This document shows, one piece after another, positions 46,832 to 59,607 of a stretch of DNA of 64,000 nucleotides. This DNA is from Paratinospora sagittata (lineage: Eukaryota > Streptophyta > Magnoliopsida > Ranunculales > Menispermaceae). The translations under genes were made by a program, and so were the position numbers. Under the pieces are notes generated by a model, which saw only the letters and a program-made list of their open reading frames with translations, was not told where the DNA came from and searched no databases. Each line of letters starts with the position of its first letter. Position 1 is the stretch's first letter. The DNA lies in assembly GCA_035771175.1 (NCBI GenBank), contig CM069590.1:32316821-32380820 (forward strand), read 5' to 3'.

Positions 46832-48040
46832 TGGGAGATTGAAATCCCAAACACACTTTTATATATGCAACATAAGAGCCGTTGTTTGAAATACTAAAAA
46901 CATACTTACATGATTTGATTTCGATCTCTCGATAAATGCCAAAATCACACAAACTCTTTACGCTTTGTGATTTTTCCCATAACTTCAAAGAATATTATAA
47001 ACATCTCGATTCTATAGTATTTCTAGATTATATTTTTCCCAATCCAACCCCAAGTTCCCTCTCTCGAGTGTCGAACCCAAGATCTAAAAATATTCAATCT
47101 ATGGCTAGTAGATCAAAAACATTAAGAACTGGAAAATATAAATAAACTATGGAAAATCTATTAATAATAATCAAATAAATCTAAAACACAGTATCATAGT
47201 GAGGATCCATCTATCATCTAGACAAACAACTTAGTTCATCATTGAAATAAAAGAAAACATAAAAATATAGATGAACATTGAAAAAAAAAAACAAGAAGAA
47301 ACTAGAAAAACCAATCGCAAGATGTGTAGATTCGCTCATTTGTCTCCAACGTCATGCTCTTCGCCTCTTTCAATCTATTTTTCTTCAACTTGTTCTCCTC
47401 TATTGTGCCTCAAAACCATCTTTTAATGTTGTATTTAAAGTTAGGAAGAAGTAGAAAAAAAAATGCGTCCAATTCGGAGTTAAAACGAACAAGATATGTT
47501 GGAAACTAATTGTGTGAGTGCGCCGTAGTGCCCAGAACAATGAATTGGTTGTTTTCTTCATGGGTTATGGCGCTGCAGCACCTAGAGTGGTGCTTGTGCG
47601 TTCTTTTCTTCAATGTATCGTCGTTTTCTCACTGATTTGCACATAGTTTTGATTTGTTTCTTCTATCCTCTTTTTAGACACTTGTTCATCACTTTAATGA
47701 TACTTCAAAACTATCTTCAAACCTATAAAATCAACCATGACCTAAGTGTTAGACTCATCAAAACATGTACCTAAACTAACATATAAAAATGCAAAACCGA
47801 AATAAACTATACCAAAACTCTTAACATAAAACAACATAAAACTTTAACATAAAATATACCTAAACTAAAACATAAAATGACATAAAATATACACATAAAA
47901 GACACTTAAAAAGCTACTTATCACAACACAAATACATCTATGACAATTTCAACTCAAACCTAAAAAGATTAATAATTATAAATGCATACAAGATGCTTAT
48001 AAATATTAAATGATTAGCAATCAGTTTTAAATATATAACT
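46832..48040 (-). repeat. Truncated Tat-like LTR
   Basis: It is colinear with parts of the 60516-62004 LTR: ccctctctcgagtgt (47056-47070), ctagtagatcaaaaacattaag, then a GCGC-rich patch (gtgcgccgtagtgcccag, ggcgctgcagcacc) at 47518-47605, then the taaaacataaaat-rich tail. Ends are not clear. Confidence 0.5.
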
Positions 48041-48069
48041 AAAACATTATTCTACTTATAATTTCTCAT

Positions 48070-48404
48070 GGGTGTGTTTAATAGGTGAAAAAATAGAAAT
48101 TTTCTTGAAAAAACAATGATTTTTCAATATTTGGTTGTCAAAAGAGGTGAGAAAAAATGTTTTAATTTTTTTTTGACCCCCCTTTTCTTCTCACCATAAT
48201 TTGCTCTGATAAGGGGCGAGAAAAAAAAATTCTCGTAAAAAAAATTCTTTATACTAAATTTGAAGAAGTTATAGTTATCTAACTAAATTACTAACTAATA
48301 ATCAACTATGAAAAAATTTATTGTGTCCAACCAAACAACCACGAGAAAATTTTCAAGGAGTACATTTTCCCAAAAACAAAAATTCTTAACTACCAAACAC
48401 ACCC
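48070..48404. mobile_element. MITE-like element, 335 bp
   Basis: Ends GGGTGTGTTTAATAG and CTACCAAACACACCC form an inverted pair, with subterminal gagaaaat / attttctc complementarity. No coding capacity. The target duplication was not resolved. Confidence 0.5.
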
Positions 48405-48450
48405 TTATTAAAAAATGTGTATATATTTGCATATGACTTAATAAAACAAC

Positions 48451-51400
48451 AAGATATCATTCTATATATAATAACTGACTCCCAAAAGTTATGTTCCTAA
48501 GCTGTTTAGATTGTTAACCTCTTAACCTCAATTATTTGAGCACCAACTTATAATTTTTTAATTCACCAACTTTTATTTGAGCACCCAGTTTCTAAACTGT
48601 TACAATTGTTCACATCTTTAAATGCCTTTCATATCCTCTTCAATTTTTTTTCCCTTCTCTCTGCTGTTTTTTTTTATCTTACTCTCAACTCCTCTTTCTC
48701 TGCGAGACCCTAAAACCCAAGTCATTTCTCCCTAACGAACTCCCAAAAATTCTATTCCTAAGCAGTTTATATTGTTAATCTCATAAAATGTCATCCATGC
48801 CCTCTCTTGTTTACTCTTACTACAATTATTGATTACTCTTGCTTTAATTATTAATCGCCAATCCTTAATAGGGCTACCAAACACTATCTTGTTAACAAAG
48901 CCTTTCATTCTCATGGCATTCCTAGCGACGAAGATTCGCCCTCATTAACAAAGCCTTCCATTCTCATGGTGTTCCTAGCGACGAAGATCCGCCCTCATTC
49001 TATATATAATAACTGACTCCCAAAAGTTATGTTCCTAAGTTGTTTAGATTGTTAACCTCTTAACCTCAATTATTTGAGCACCAACTTATAATTTTTTAAT
49101 TCACCAACTTTTATTTGAGCACCCAGTTTCTAAACTGTTACAATTGTTCACATCTTTAAATGCCTTTCATATCCTCTTCAATTTTTTTTCCCTTCTCTCT
49201 GCTGTTTTTTTATCTTACTCTCAACTCCTCTTTCTCTGCGAGACCCTAAAACCCAAGTCATTTCTCCCTAACGAACTCCCAAAAATTCTATTCCTAAGCA
49301 GTTTATATTGTTAATCTCATAAAATGTCATCCATGCCCTCTCTTGTTTACTCTTACTACAATTATTGATTACTCTTGCTTTAATTATTAATCGCCAATCC
49401 TTAATAGGGCTACCAAACACTATCTTGTTAACAAAGCCTTTCATTCTCATGGCGTTCCTAGCGATGAAGATTCGCCCTCGTTAACAAAGCCTTCCATTCT
49501 CATGGCGTTCCTAGCGACGAAGATCCGCCCTCGATTACTTCCCACCTCCTCATTCTTCTTTCCCACCGCCTTTCACTGGTTCTGGACATGGTAAGGTCAT
49601 CTTCTTCTTCTTCTTCTTCTTGGATACGTTGAGACTTTTGTCCTTTGTAGCTAGAAAAAATAGATAGATCTGATCTTTATACAAAGGTGAGACATTTTCT
49701 TCTTCTTCTTCTTTTTCATCTTTTTCATAGATCCGTTGAGACTTTGTTTTCTTTTTCTTCTTCATCTTTTTCTAAGATACGTTGAGACTCTTTTTTCATA
49801 TTTTTCTTCCTTTACAATCAAAAATAACAGATCTGATATTTTAACAAAGAAATTTTTTTTTCAAAGCCTTCCATTCTCATGGCGTTCCTAGCGACGAAGA
49901 TCCGCCCTCGATTGCTTCCCACCTCCTCCTTCTTCTTTCCCACCGCCTTTCACTGGTTCTGGACATGGTAAGGTCATATTCTTCTTCTTCTTCTTCTTCT
50001 TCTTCTTCTTGGATACGTTGAGACTTTTGTCCTTTGTAGCTAGAAATAACAGATAGATCTGATCTTTATACAAAGGTGAGACATTTTCTTCTTCTTCTTC
50101 TTCTTCATCTTTTTCATAGATCCGTTGAGACTTTGTTTTCTTTTTCTTCTTCATCTTTTTCTATGATACGTTGAGACTCTTTTTTCATATTTTTTTTCCT
50201 TTGCAATCAGAAATAACAGATCTGATATTTTAACAAAGGAAAAATGTTTTCAAAGCCTTCCATTCTCATGACGTTCCTAGCGACGAAGATCCGCCCTCGA
50301 TTGCTTCCCACCTCCTTCTTCTTCTTTCCCACCGCCTTTCACTGGTTCTGGACATGGTAAGGTCATCCATGTCCTCTCTTATTTACTCTTACTACAATTA
50401 TTGATTACTCTTGCTTTAATTATTAATCGCCAATTCTTAATATGGTTACCAAACACTATCTTGTTAACAAAGCCTTTCATTCTCATGGCGTTCCTAGCGA
50501 CGAAGATCCGCCCTCGTTAACAAAGCCTTCCATTCTCATGGCGTTCCTAGCGACGAAAATCCGCCCTCGATTGCTTCCCACCTCCTCCTTCTTCTTTCCC
50601 ACCGCCTTTCACTGGTTCTGGACATGGTAAGGTCATCTTCTTCTTCTTCTTCTTCTTGGATACGTTGAGACTTTTGTCCTTTGTAGCTAGAAATAACAGA
50701 TAGATCTGATCTTTATACAAAGGTGAGACATTTTCTTCTTCTTCTTCTTCATCTTTTTCATAGATCCGTTGAGACTTTGTTTTCTTTTTCATCTTCATCT
50801 TTTTCTAAGATACGTTGAGACTCTTTTTTCATATTTTTTTCCTTTGCAATCAGAAATAACAGATCTGATATTTTAACAAAGGAAAAATGTTTTCTTTTTC
50901 TTCTTTTTCTCAAATACGTTTAACAAAGCCTTCCATTGTCATGGCGTTCTAAGCGATGAAGATCCACCCTCGGTTGCTTCCCACCTCCTTCTTCTTCTTT
51001 CCCATCGCGTTTCACTGGTTCTGGACATGGTCAGGTCTTCTTCTTCTTCTTCTTGGATAAGTTGAGGTTTTTTTCTTTATTTTTTCCTTTGCAATCAGAA
51101 ATAACAGATAGATCTGATCTTTATACAAAGGTGAGACTGTTTCTTCTTCTTTTTCATCTTCTTCCTCTATTTCTGCTTAAATCCGTTGAGACTTTTTCCC
51201 ATATTTTTTCCCTTTGCAATTAGAAATAACAAATATGATATTTTAACAAAGTTGAAACGTTTTCTTTTTCTTTTTCACCTTCTTCATTCTATATATAATA
51301 ACTGACTCCCAAAAGTTATGTTCCTAAGCTGTTTAGATTGTTAATCTCTTAACCTCTATTATTTGAGCACCAACTTATAATTTTTTAATTCACCAACTTT

Positions 51401-53300
51401 TATTTGAGCACCCAGTTACTAAACTGTTACAATTGTTCACATCTTTAAATGCCTTTCATATCCTCTTCAATTTTTTTCCCTTCTCTCTGCTATTTTTTTT
51501 TTTATCTTACTCTCAACTCCTCTTTCTCTGCGAGGCCCCAAAACCCAAGTCATTTCTCCCTAACGAACTCCCAAAAGTTCTATTCCTAAGCTGTTTATAT
51601 TGTTAATCTCATAAAATGTCATCCATGCCCTCTCTTGTTTACTCTTACTACAATTATTGATTACTCTTGCCTTAATTATTAATCGCCAATTCTTAATATG
51701 GCTACCAAACACTATCTTGTTAACAAAGCCTTTCATTCTCATGGCGTTCCTAGCGACGAAGATCCGCCCTCGATTGCTTCCCACCTCCTCCTTCTTCTTT
51801 CCCACCGCCTTTCATTGGTTCTGGACATGGTAAGGTCATCATCATCATCTTCTTCTTCTTCTTCTTCTTCTTGGATACGTTGAGACTTTTGTCCTTTGTA
51901 GCTAGAAATAACAGATAGATTTGATCTTTATACAAAAGGTGAGACATTTTCTTCTTCTTCTTCTTCTTCTTCTTCATCTTTTTCATAGATCTGTTGAGAC
52001 TTTGTTTTCTTTTCTTCTTCATCTTTTTCTAAGATACGTTGAGACTCTTTTTTCATATTTTTTTTCCTTTGCAATCAGAAATAACAGATCTGATATTTTA
52101 ACGAAGGAAAAATGTTTTCAAAGCCTTCCATTCTCATGGCGTTCCTAGCGACGAAGATCCGCCCTCGATTGCTTCCCACCTCCTTCTTCTTCTTTCCCAC
52201 CGCCTTTCACTGGTTCTGGACATGGTAAGGTCATCCATGCCCTCTCTTATTTACTCTTACTACAATTATTGATTACTCTTGCTTTAATTATTAATCGCCA
52301 ATTCTTAATATGGCTACCAAACACTATCTTGTTAACAAAGCCTTTCATTCTCATGGCGTTCCTAGCGACGAAGATCCGCCCTCGATTGCTTCCCACCTCC
52401 TCCTTCTTCTTTCCCACCGCCTTTCACTGGTTCTGGACATGGTAAGGTCATCTTCTTCTTCTTATTCTTCTTGGATACGTTGAGACTTTTGTCCTTCGTA
52501 GCTAGAAATAACAGATAGATCTGATCTTTATACAAAGGTGAGACATTTTCTTCTTCTTCTTCTTCATCTTTTTCATAGATCCGTTGAGACTTTGTTTTCT
52601 TTTTCTTCTTCATCTTTTTCTAAGATACGTTGAGACTCTTTTTTCATATTTTTTTTCCTTTGCAATCAGAAATAACAGATCTTATATTTTAACGAAGGAA
52701 AAATGTTTTCTTTTTCTTCTTTTTCTCAAATACGTTTAACAAAGCCTTCCATTCTCATGGCGTTCTAAGCGACGAAGATCCACCCTCGGTTGCTTCCCAC
52801 CTCCTTCTTCTTCTTCCCCACCGCCTTTCACTGGTTCTGGACATGGTCAGGTCTTCTTCTTCTTCTTCTTGGATAAGTTGAGGTTTTTTTCTTTATTTTT
52901 TCCTTTGCAATCAGAAATAACAGATAGATCTGATCTTTATACAAAGGTGAGACTTTTTCTTCTTCTTTTTCATCTTCTTCCTTTATTTCTGCTTAGATCC
53001 GTTGAGACTTTTTCCCATATTTTTTCCCTTTGCAATTAGAAATAACAAATATGATATTTTAACAAAGTTGAAACCTTTTCTTTTTCTTTTTCACCTTCTT
53101 CATCTTCTTCTTAGATACGTTGACACTTCTTTACTTTGTAATCAGAAATAACAAATCTACTTTTTTAAACAATGGTGATACCTTTTCTTCCCTTTCTTCT
53201 TTGAAAAATGCATATAAGAATTTGAAATAAATGGTTTGGCTGTCAACCACTGTCTTGTTAACAAAGCCTTCTATTCTCATGTAAATGTCTGCATCTTTTT
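48451..53300 (+). repeat. Complex tandem array of exon-like segments and TTC-rich spacer
   Basis: Three unit types are interleaved. (1) A ~540 bp unit beginning cattctatatataataactg at 48451, 48994 and about 51286. (2) A ~390 bp unit with ATGGCGTTCCTAGCGACGAA, a short coding-like stretch, GGTAAGGTC, (TTC)n and two gttgagac...aaataacagat sub-repeats, at about 49500, 49878, 50268, 50537, 51740, 52136 and 52353. (3) A variant with TTCTAAGCG at about 50938 and 52755. A block of about 1.82-1.87 kb is itself duplicated (50250-52117 and 52118-53110). Copies are 90 percent or more alike by eye, so the expansion is recent. Minus-strand Lys-rich ORFs across the (TTC)n tracts are artefacts. Confidence 0.85.
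50538..50630 (+). other. Representative exon-1-like segment of the array
   Basis: The copy encodes MAFLATKIRPRLLPTSSFFF then PTAFHWFWT, 29-30 residues. The segment is basic and hydroxylated, has no acidic residues and ends at ACATG/GTAAGG, a good plant splice donor. The composition would suit an organelle-targeting N-terminus. Copies at 49503, 49880, 51742, 52138 and 52355 encode nearly the same peptide. Copies at 48915, 48968, 49451 and 50486 stop at the ccctcgttaac junction, and those at 50942 and 52759 carry a TAA three codons in. No acceptor exon with a convincing continuation was found, so this may be a relic of one amplified first exon. Confidence 0.4.
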
Positions 53301-56300
53301 GTTGTTGATTACCATTCCAAATTTTTTTTAGCTTTTTTTAAAATTCTACTTTGTTATATATTTTTTGGTTTTCTTTTTTGAATCTTCTTGGGTATTTTGT
53401 CTTCTTGACTTATTATTCAGCTGATAATGGAATTTCTTGGCTTTTTTGGATATTAGTATAAGAAGCTGCAATAGTTACCTTCAACTTTTAAAAAACAAAA
53501 TTTATTTTGGAGGAGGCTATTTTATGTTCTTTCAGGAACTTGTGAAGCTGTGTAACTTCTTGGTTAATGGATGTCTTTTTTTTTTTTGGGAGATGCTCAC
53601 AGGAAAAAAGACGAAGAAGAAGAAGTACATGGGGTGCAGTTGTTGTGTTTAAGACGGGTAAATCGCGATTTGATGAAGAACCTGATCGTTTACTTTTTTG
53701 TTTATTGAGATATTTTTACAAGAGAAGTCGAAGAAGAAAAAAAAAGAAAAGAAAAGAAAAGAAAAGAAAACGAAGCTTAAGCATCGTTCACTGCCAATCG
53801 TTATAGATTGTTAGTTTTTTTTCTCCACATTTGTGACTTCTCATCTCCCATCTACTAAACCAAGAACAGGGGGAGGTAAGTTTGAGGGACGAAGATTTTT
53901 TTTTGTTCGTTTTGAACAGTGATACAAAGGAAAAAATATACTTTTCTTTGTTGTTGTTTTTGTTCGTTTTGAATTGAGAGAGAGATAAAGAAATATAGTT
54001 GTTTATTTTTTTAATTAATTAAAAAAATATCTTTTAGTTGTTGTCGTACTCCTTATCCAGCAGGGGAAGCAAAATTGGCTCTAAAGTATCACAAGGTAAT
54101 TGCTTCTAAAATCACGATGATAATTTTGCTTTGAGTAGATTTGATTTGATTTGTGTATACGCCTTCGTCTTTTAATTAGCAACCATCATTATTATTGACT
54201 AGATTTAAATAAAAAAAAAACATTATCACGACCTCACAATGTTTGTCTAGGAATTAAAATGCTGAAATTCCCCAAATCATTATTGCTAATCTATTAAAAT
54301 TGTTGCCAATAATTGACGGATAGTGATTTGATTGGTCTTATCTCCAATGTTTGAGTGTCAACGGTTAGATAGTGCATTGCTTAGTTGGCATTACCCACCA
54401 CTTAACAAAAAGAAACAATTAAATCTGTCTACCCCTTACTTGAAGAAAAAATCAAATATTTCTAGAGCTCGAGGTTTGCAGGAAGGAGACCATAAGTAAG
54501 ATCACATGTTGTATGTTCATCTTTCTATTATAGACTTAATTTTTAAGGGCCAAATTTGTTACAAGATTTCTTTTCTCTTTTCCATTGGCTTTTTGTATAC
54601 AAAATACAAGGCTTAAAATTAATCATCTTACCTCAAATGTTTACCCATACTCAACTATTAATCACATTTTTTCTTGAACAAAGATTTTCAATCAATTAAA
54701 TGTGACAGAAGAGGCAGCCAACCACCATATATAAAAATAATTAACATTTCTAATAACGATTTTATGTGGATAAAGTAGCTGATCATTAGCTTGAAAAATG
54801 CGGCGGAAATCAAAAAGATATAATTAACCATTGACCTAATACTTCAATAATATATTTTAAATTTATATGTTTGGTAGATGCCAAAACATATAAAGTGATA
54901 CCATATTTTGTACATTACAATTAATACGCGAAAAACATATTAGATTATGTTGTTGGCTGCTCATCAACCTCACCATTTGGGCTCTTTTAATTTTTTTTTT
55001 TATTTAAATTTTGTTCTCACAAGTCACAACGAAACATAAAACTTGTGAATGTATCAGACCTCTTTTTTTAATTTTTTGTTATTATTTGTTTAATAAAATA
55101 TCCCACCACTACATCAACAAAGCATTTTAAAGTTATAATGGACCCTACCATAAATAAAAAAAAAAGAATAAAAGAGATTTAAATTTTTTTTCGTTCTCTT
55201 AATTATTGTTTGGTGGGTCTGTCTATTATTTCCTTGTCTTCTATATTACTGCCACAAATTTTTTTTATTTTATTAAATAATCTTATTTTAATATTATTAT
55301 TAAATTATCTTTTGCACCTAAATTGCAATATATAATTGTGAGATTTTGTGGTTTTCTAATAGAATTGTTTGCTTTTGCCATTTGGTCTATTATTTTTTTT
55401 AATTTCCCAATACAATGATGGAATTAGAAAATTAGTCTTTGAATATTCTTTTTGATTGCCCACCAAGTTTATGTTTTGTCAAATAATCAACCATAACTTT
55501 TCTTCCACGCAAAATATTTACTATATTCATAAAACACAACTTTATAATCAAATTATACCATAAAAAAACACTCATATATGCCATGCCCTCCACTTTTACC
55601 AAAACACTAAAAAACAATTTAATTATTTAATTTATCAACCTTAGGTCGAATCATTACTATATTATAACATATTTAATAACGCTCACTATTGTTAAATTGT
55701 TCAAATTGTTATTAGTATAGTAAGAACGACCACTATTGTTAAGCTCACTAAAAGTAATTGGTCACTGATGATCTTAAATTCAGTCTTGATATCTGTAATA
55801 ATTGATATTAATATAATATCATTTAATTTAATTTTCTATTATTCACTGTTATGTTTGAAAAGAATTTGTTTATAATAATATGATTGAAAGAAATAATATA
55901 ATATTTTATAATTTAATATTAGATATGAAATGACAGCACTTAATTTAATATTTGATATAACTACATACATTATTGCTACCAAGATAGTGCATTATTGTCA
56001 CTGATTTTTTTCTTTAGTGTTTGTATATTTTTTTTCCTTTTCTAACTCCATTCATAGCCCATTCATTATCTTATAGCTTCAACAAACATTTTTTGTTTAA
56101 ATTTATATGTTCCAGAGATGTCCAAATATATACAGTGATATCATATTTTTTATTTTATAATTAATAAGCAGAAAACATATTAATATATTATATTAAATAC
56201 TTAAACAAAACAAAATAAATAACATATTTAAGCGTTATGCATAAGCTTCTGCAAAAGATTTTTCTGTTATAAAAAAAATTGTCAACAGGCAAAACAATTA

Positions 56301-56400
56301 AAAGTTTCAAGGTTTTTTTTTTTTTGGTAATGTTTCAAGGTTGAATATGCATATTGTGTCAAGACATTGACAAATGATCAAATAAGCCACTAGGACATTA
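53301..56400. other. AT-rich sequence, no gene recognised
   Basis: Short plus-strand ORFs at 53437-53806 lie just beyond the array and include a Lys/Arg-rich tail on an (AAGAA)n tract; one could be a downstream exon of the amplified gene (TTTCAG before gaacttgtgaagctg at 53536) but the evidence is thin. The rest is AT-rich with long T runs and no repeat family recognised. Confidence 0.3.
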
Positions 56401-56404
56401 AAAG

Positions 56405-56670
56405 CGCAACATAAAAAGAAGAGAAAGGAGAGAGATCGAACAATTAAAACTAAATCCCTATGGCGAATAAAAATTCAAAGTGAATGACATAGTGAGGCTC
56501 GACAATTAATGATGCACAACATCAAAAGAAGAGAAATAAGAGAGACCGAACAATTATAATTAAATCCTTATGGCGGATAAGAATTCAAAGTAAATGACAC
56601 AGTGAGACTCGACAATTAATGTTGCACAACATCAATAGAAGAGAAAATCGAGCGGCCTGACAATTAAATC
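56405..56670. repeat. Tandem repeat, ~112 bp unit, about 2.3 copies
   Basis: The unit contains aagaagagaaa-gagagatcgaacaatt, aaatccctatggcg, ttcaaagtgaatgacatagtgag and ctcgacaattaatg. The third copy is partial and diverged. Confidence 0.8.
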
Positions 56671-57537
56671 TAGAGCCATGTGGGGGACCCTACTTCAAAA
56701 TGAAAAAAAAAAATAGGTATAGCAAACTCAATGGTTTACAAAAAAAATATTGTGGCTGTACATTGTGTAATAAATTGGCTAATCCACATGCCCCTCTTAT
56801 GTCATTTATAGTTCACATTATTTTAATATGATGTGATGTTTGTAGTAATTGATAGACATAAAATAATATAATATAATATAACATAATATAATTTATTTAG
56901 AATGTGTATTTTCGTCTTTTGTCGGTACTACCATGTCTTTATTATACCTTTTTTCTTTTTTTCTTTCTTTATATTTTTAAACATCGCTTGATGTGTACGT
57001 ATTTAACGATGCATAGACTCTTTATAGTACTCTGATCTTTGTTACTTGAAAATATTGCTTTCGTTCATTGAATAGTATTTTTGGTTTATATGATATATCA
57101 AGAAGTTGAGTCAGTCATTCATCACACATTTATTGCATTCGAATTGTATGCCATATAAGAAGGAAAAAAGTCAAATGAAGTCACGAGCTACTAATATTTT
57201 AAAGCATAAATTATATCATAAAGTTCACACCATATCTTTGGCATTTAATGCATATGGATCCTCGCTTATTACATGTTTCTTAATATTTAATGTTTACATT
57301 TATTGTTTTGGTTTTTCATTGCTTCCATTCATCACCCTTCTCTCTATTCTCCATGTTATTAGTCCTCTCTTAGGGACTATTTCTTTTCGAGATATTTGTT
57401 AACCTTATAATAGGTATATCTTGCTAATCCATCTCCAGAGATATTTCATTTTTCCCTTGCAGTTATGTTGTTGTTTAAGTTGAAAAAAGGGCAAAACTAC
57501 AGCTGGTTGCGAAATCAATTACTTTTCTTTGCAATAA
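56671..57537. other. AT-rich sequence, no gene recognised
   Basis: The 98-codon ORF at 57106-57402 has hydrophobic stretches but no recognisable motif and AT-driven composition; I do not regard it as a gene. Confidence 0.3.
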
Positions 57538-57863
57538 TTGAAGTATCTGGTCAAGTACATGCAACAGACTCAACAATATATTGGCTATAGTAACACCAAC
57601 CCTATGAAATCCATTCAAAAAAACAATTTTCAAAGAAGAATTATGAATCAAGCCATAGTGGATCTGTTGATAATACTGTTATCAAATGATATGTATGACT
57701 TTGGCATGCAACCTCAGATCTTAGATAATGAAGGTAGAACTTTTTTGGAGTTCCACGAGCAATATGCACGAAACTTGAGCCAACGGGAGACGAGTACGGT
57801 TATTGTGCTTTGGTTCATAATTGGTTGTTCGGTTATTAGGATTGTATTGGATAATGATGTAGT
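57538..57863 (+). other. Orphan reading frame truncated by the S7 LTR
   Basis: 109 codons from MKYLVKYMQQTQQYIG run into the LTR S7 at 57864; the last residues of the open frame are LTR-derived. The middle part (NQAIVDLLIILLSNDMYDFG, EFHEQYARNLSQRE) has a plausible amino-acid composition, but I recognise no family. It may be a remnant of a transposon or host exon. Confidence 0.25.
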
Positions 57864-59607
57864 TGTTGGCCCAGATATGTCCAAGAGAAAGAGAGGGGGG
57901 GGAGAGGGTTGAATTAGACACTTAGACAATTTAAAAACTGATTACAATGGCAAAATTAAAGTGCGAAAATTAAACAAATGTGAACAGTCGATTTATAGTG
58001 GTTCGGCCTTATAACTAAGGGATTCTCTTACGGATGTGAATCAAACCGTTACACCTTTTCTCAACTTGCGGGTGTGAAAACTATCGTTTCTCAACTTATA
58101 GGTGTGAGAAGACCTAACCTTATTGAATATAAGAATATCAACTCAGTAGTTTATCTAACTACTGTTACAACCTTAATATAGTATACAAGATATGAAATTG
58201 AGGACAACTGTATCCTATGAACTATCTCTCAAATTTCTCTTTGAGCAAGAATGATATAAGTTAAAGCAATGCTGAACAATTTTAGTGAAAACAGTTCAAA
58301 CTTTCAAATAGATTTTCAGATAAAAATAGTATTTTAGCTCAGTATGAAAATCATTTGAATGAGTAAAGATTCAAAGAAATCGCTTTGAAACAAGAATAAC
58401 TTAAGCTTTTTGAATTAGATGAAAATTCAACTAACTTTCGAAAAGTGTTTTGGCTTAGAGAATTTTCGGTGTCTTAACAGTTTGTTAAGTGCCTGTATAT
58501 ATAGACTAGAAGAGATGAAGCTATTGTTCATTTGAATTTGAATTTCAAATATGAAGGTTTACTCACAATAGCTAGAATATATCACAAAAATGGCAACTAC
58601 ACATTTCATGAATATTTTGATTTTCTCTAGATACACAAATAAGGAAAATTTTGAGAAGACGTGGTTCGTGAATCAGAGAATATCTCTTACAAATACAGAA
58701 AATTGATTTTGTATGAAAAGTTGTTCTGAAAAGGTGGCTAAAAAGGATGTTCATGTCAGAACAACAAAAATATCATTTTTGTCGTTTTGTTCTTTTGAGG
58801 GCGCTCATAGAGCATCATCGTCCTACTGAACAATGAAGTGAGAGCGTTTCTGAATCATAAGCGTCATGACTTACTTTTACAATTAAACGACTTAAATCAC
58901 GAGGGCGCTACTCGAGAGTTAGCATCCTGATATTTAAAATCAGTTGTAAAACAAACTTAAAAGATGTTAAGTTCGCCGATGGACAGTAAGCGTCCTGAAA
59001 GTTCTTAAGTTGATTCTAAAGGTGAGGGTGCTCCTACACGAGTAGTGTCCTGATAGTTTATTCAACTTATAACTATCAGCATCCTTAAAAATAAAAATCA
59101 CTTAAAAACAAAGAGATCTTACAGCGAGCTGAAAGTGAGTTAGCGTCCTGACACGATCAAAGGTTGACTTAAAAAGGAGGCCGCTACTTATAAGTAAGCA
59201 TCCTAATGAAATTCAATTCAACCTTGAGCGTTCTAATATTTTATCAGCGTCGTGACTCATAAAGTCCAGGAGGGCGCTGCTAAAACATTAGTGTCCTGAA
59301 AAACTCTATAGAAAAAATGTTTCCGGATTAAATCAAATACTTTAGAAATCATAAGCTACGTTTAGAATGTTACGATCAAAATATGCAAGCGATTTAATCT
59401 TACTGAGAGTAAGTTGATCGATAGACTTTACATTCTAAATATTGATAGACTCGAAACTTTACTTATATGTATAATAGGCTTGTGAGCACAGTTTCTTAAT
59501 CTTGATTCTTGATAAATCTGAAACACTTGACAAGATCATTAGATAGACAAACTAAAGATATTTGAAATTATCAAAACATTCATATCATGGGGTTTATTGA
59601 GATAACA
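57864..59607 (-). mobile_element. S7, solo LTR (S-a)
   Basis: TGTTGGCCCAGATATGTCC to GAGATAACA, 1744 bp, nearly the same ends as S6. Flanks gtagt / atagt match at 4 of 5. TATA-like TATATATAGAC (read on the minus strand as GTCTATATATA) lies at 58495-58505. The leader part lost most of the tandem motifs compared with S6. No coding domain. Confidence 0.8.
58797..59300 (-). repeat. S7 U3 array of gagggcgct / agcgtcctg motifs
   Basis: About seven motif pairs, as in S1, S5 and S6. In sense the array lies roughly 290-800 bp upstream of the TATA-like box, further away than in the other families. Confidence 0.7.

Noticed and set aside
46428..46889. Two opposing ORFs with an identical 48-residue stretch
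   Set aside because: They are the two arms of the perfect inverted repeat at 46527-46826, not genes.
49550..52613. Minus-strand Lys/Glu-rich ORFs (four to six near-identical)
   Set aside because: Their composition comes from translating (TTC)n tracts in the tandem array; the sensible direction, if any, is plus.
57106..57402. 98-codon ORF with hydrophobic segments
   Set aside because: AT-rich composition, no motif, no supporting splice or promoter signals.
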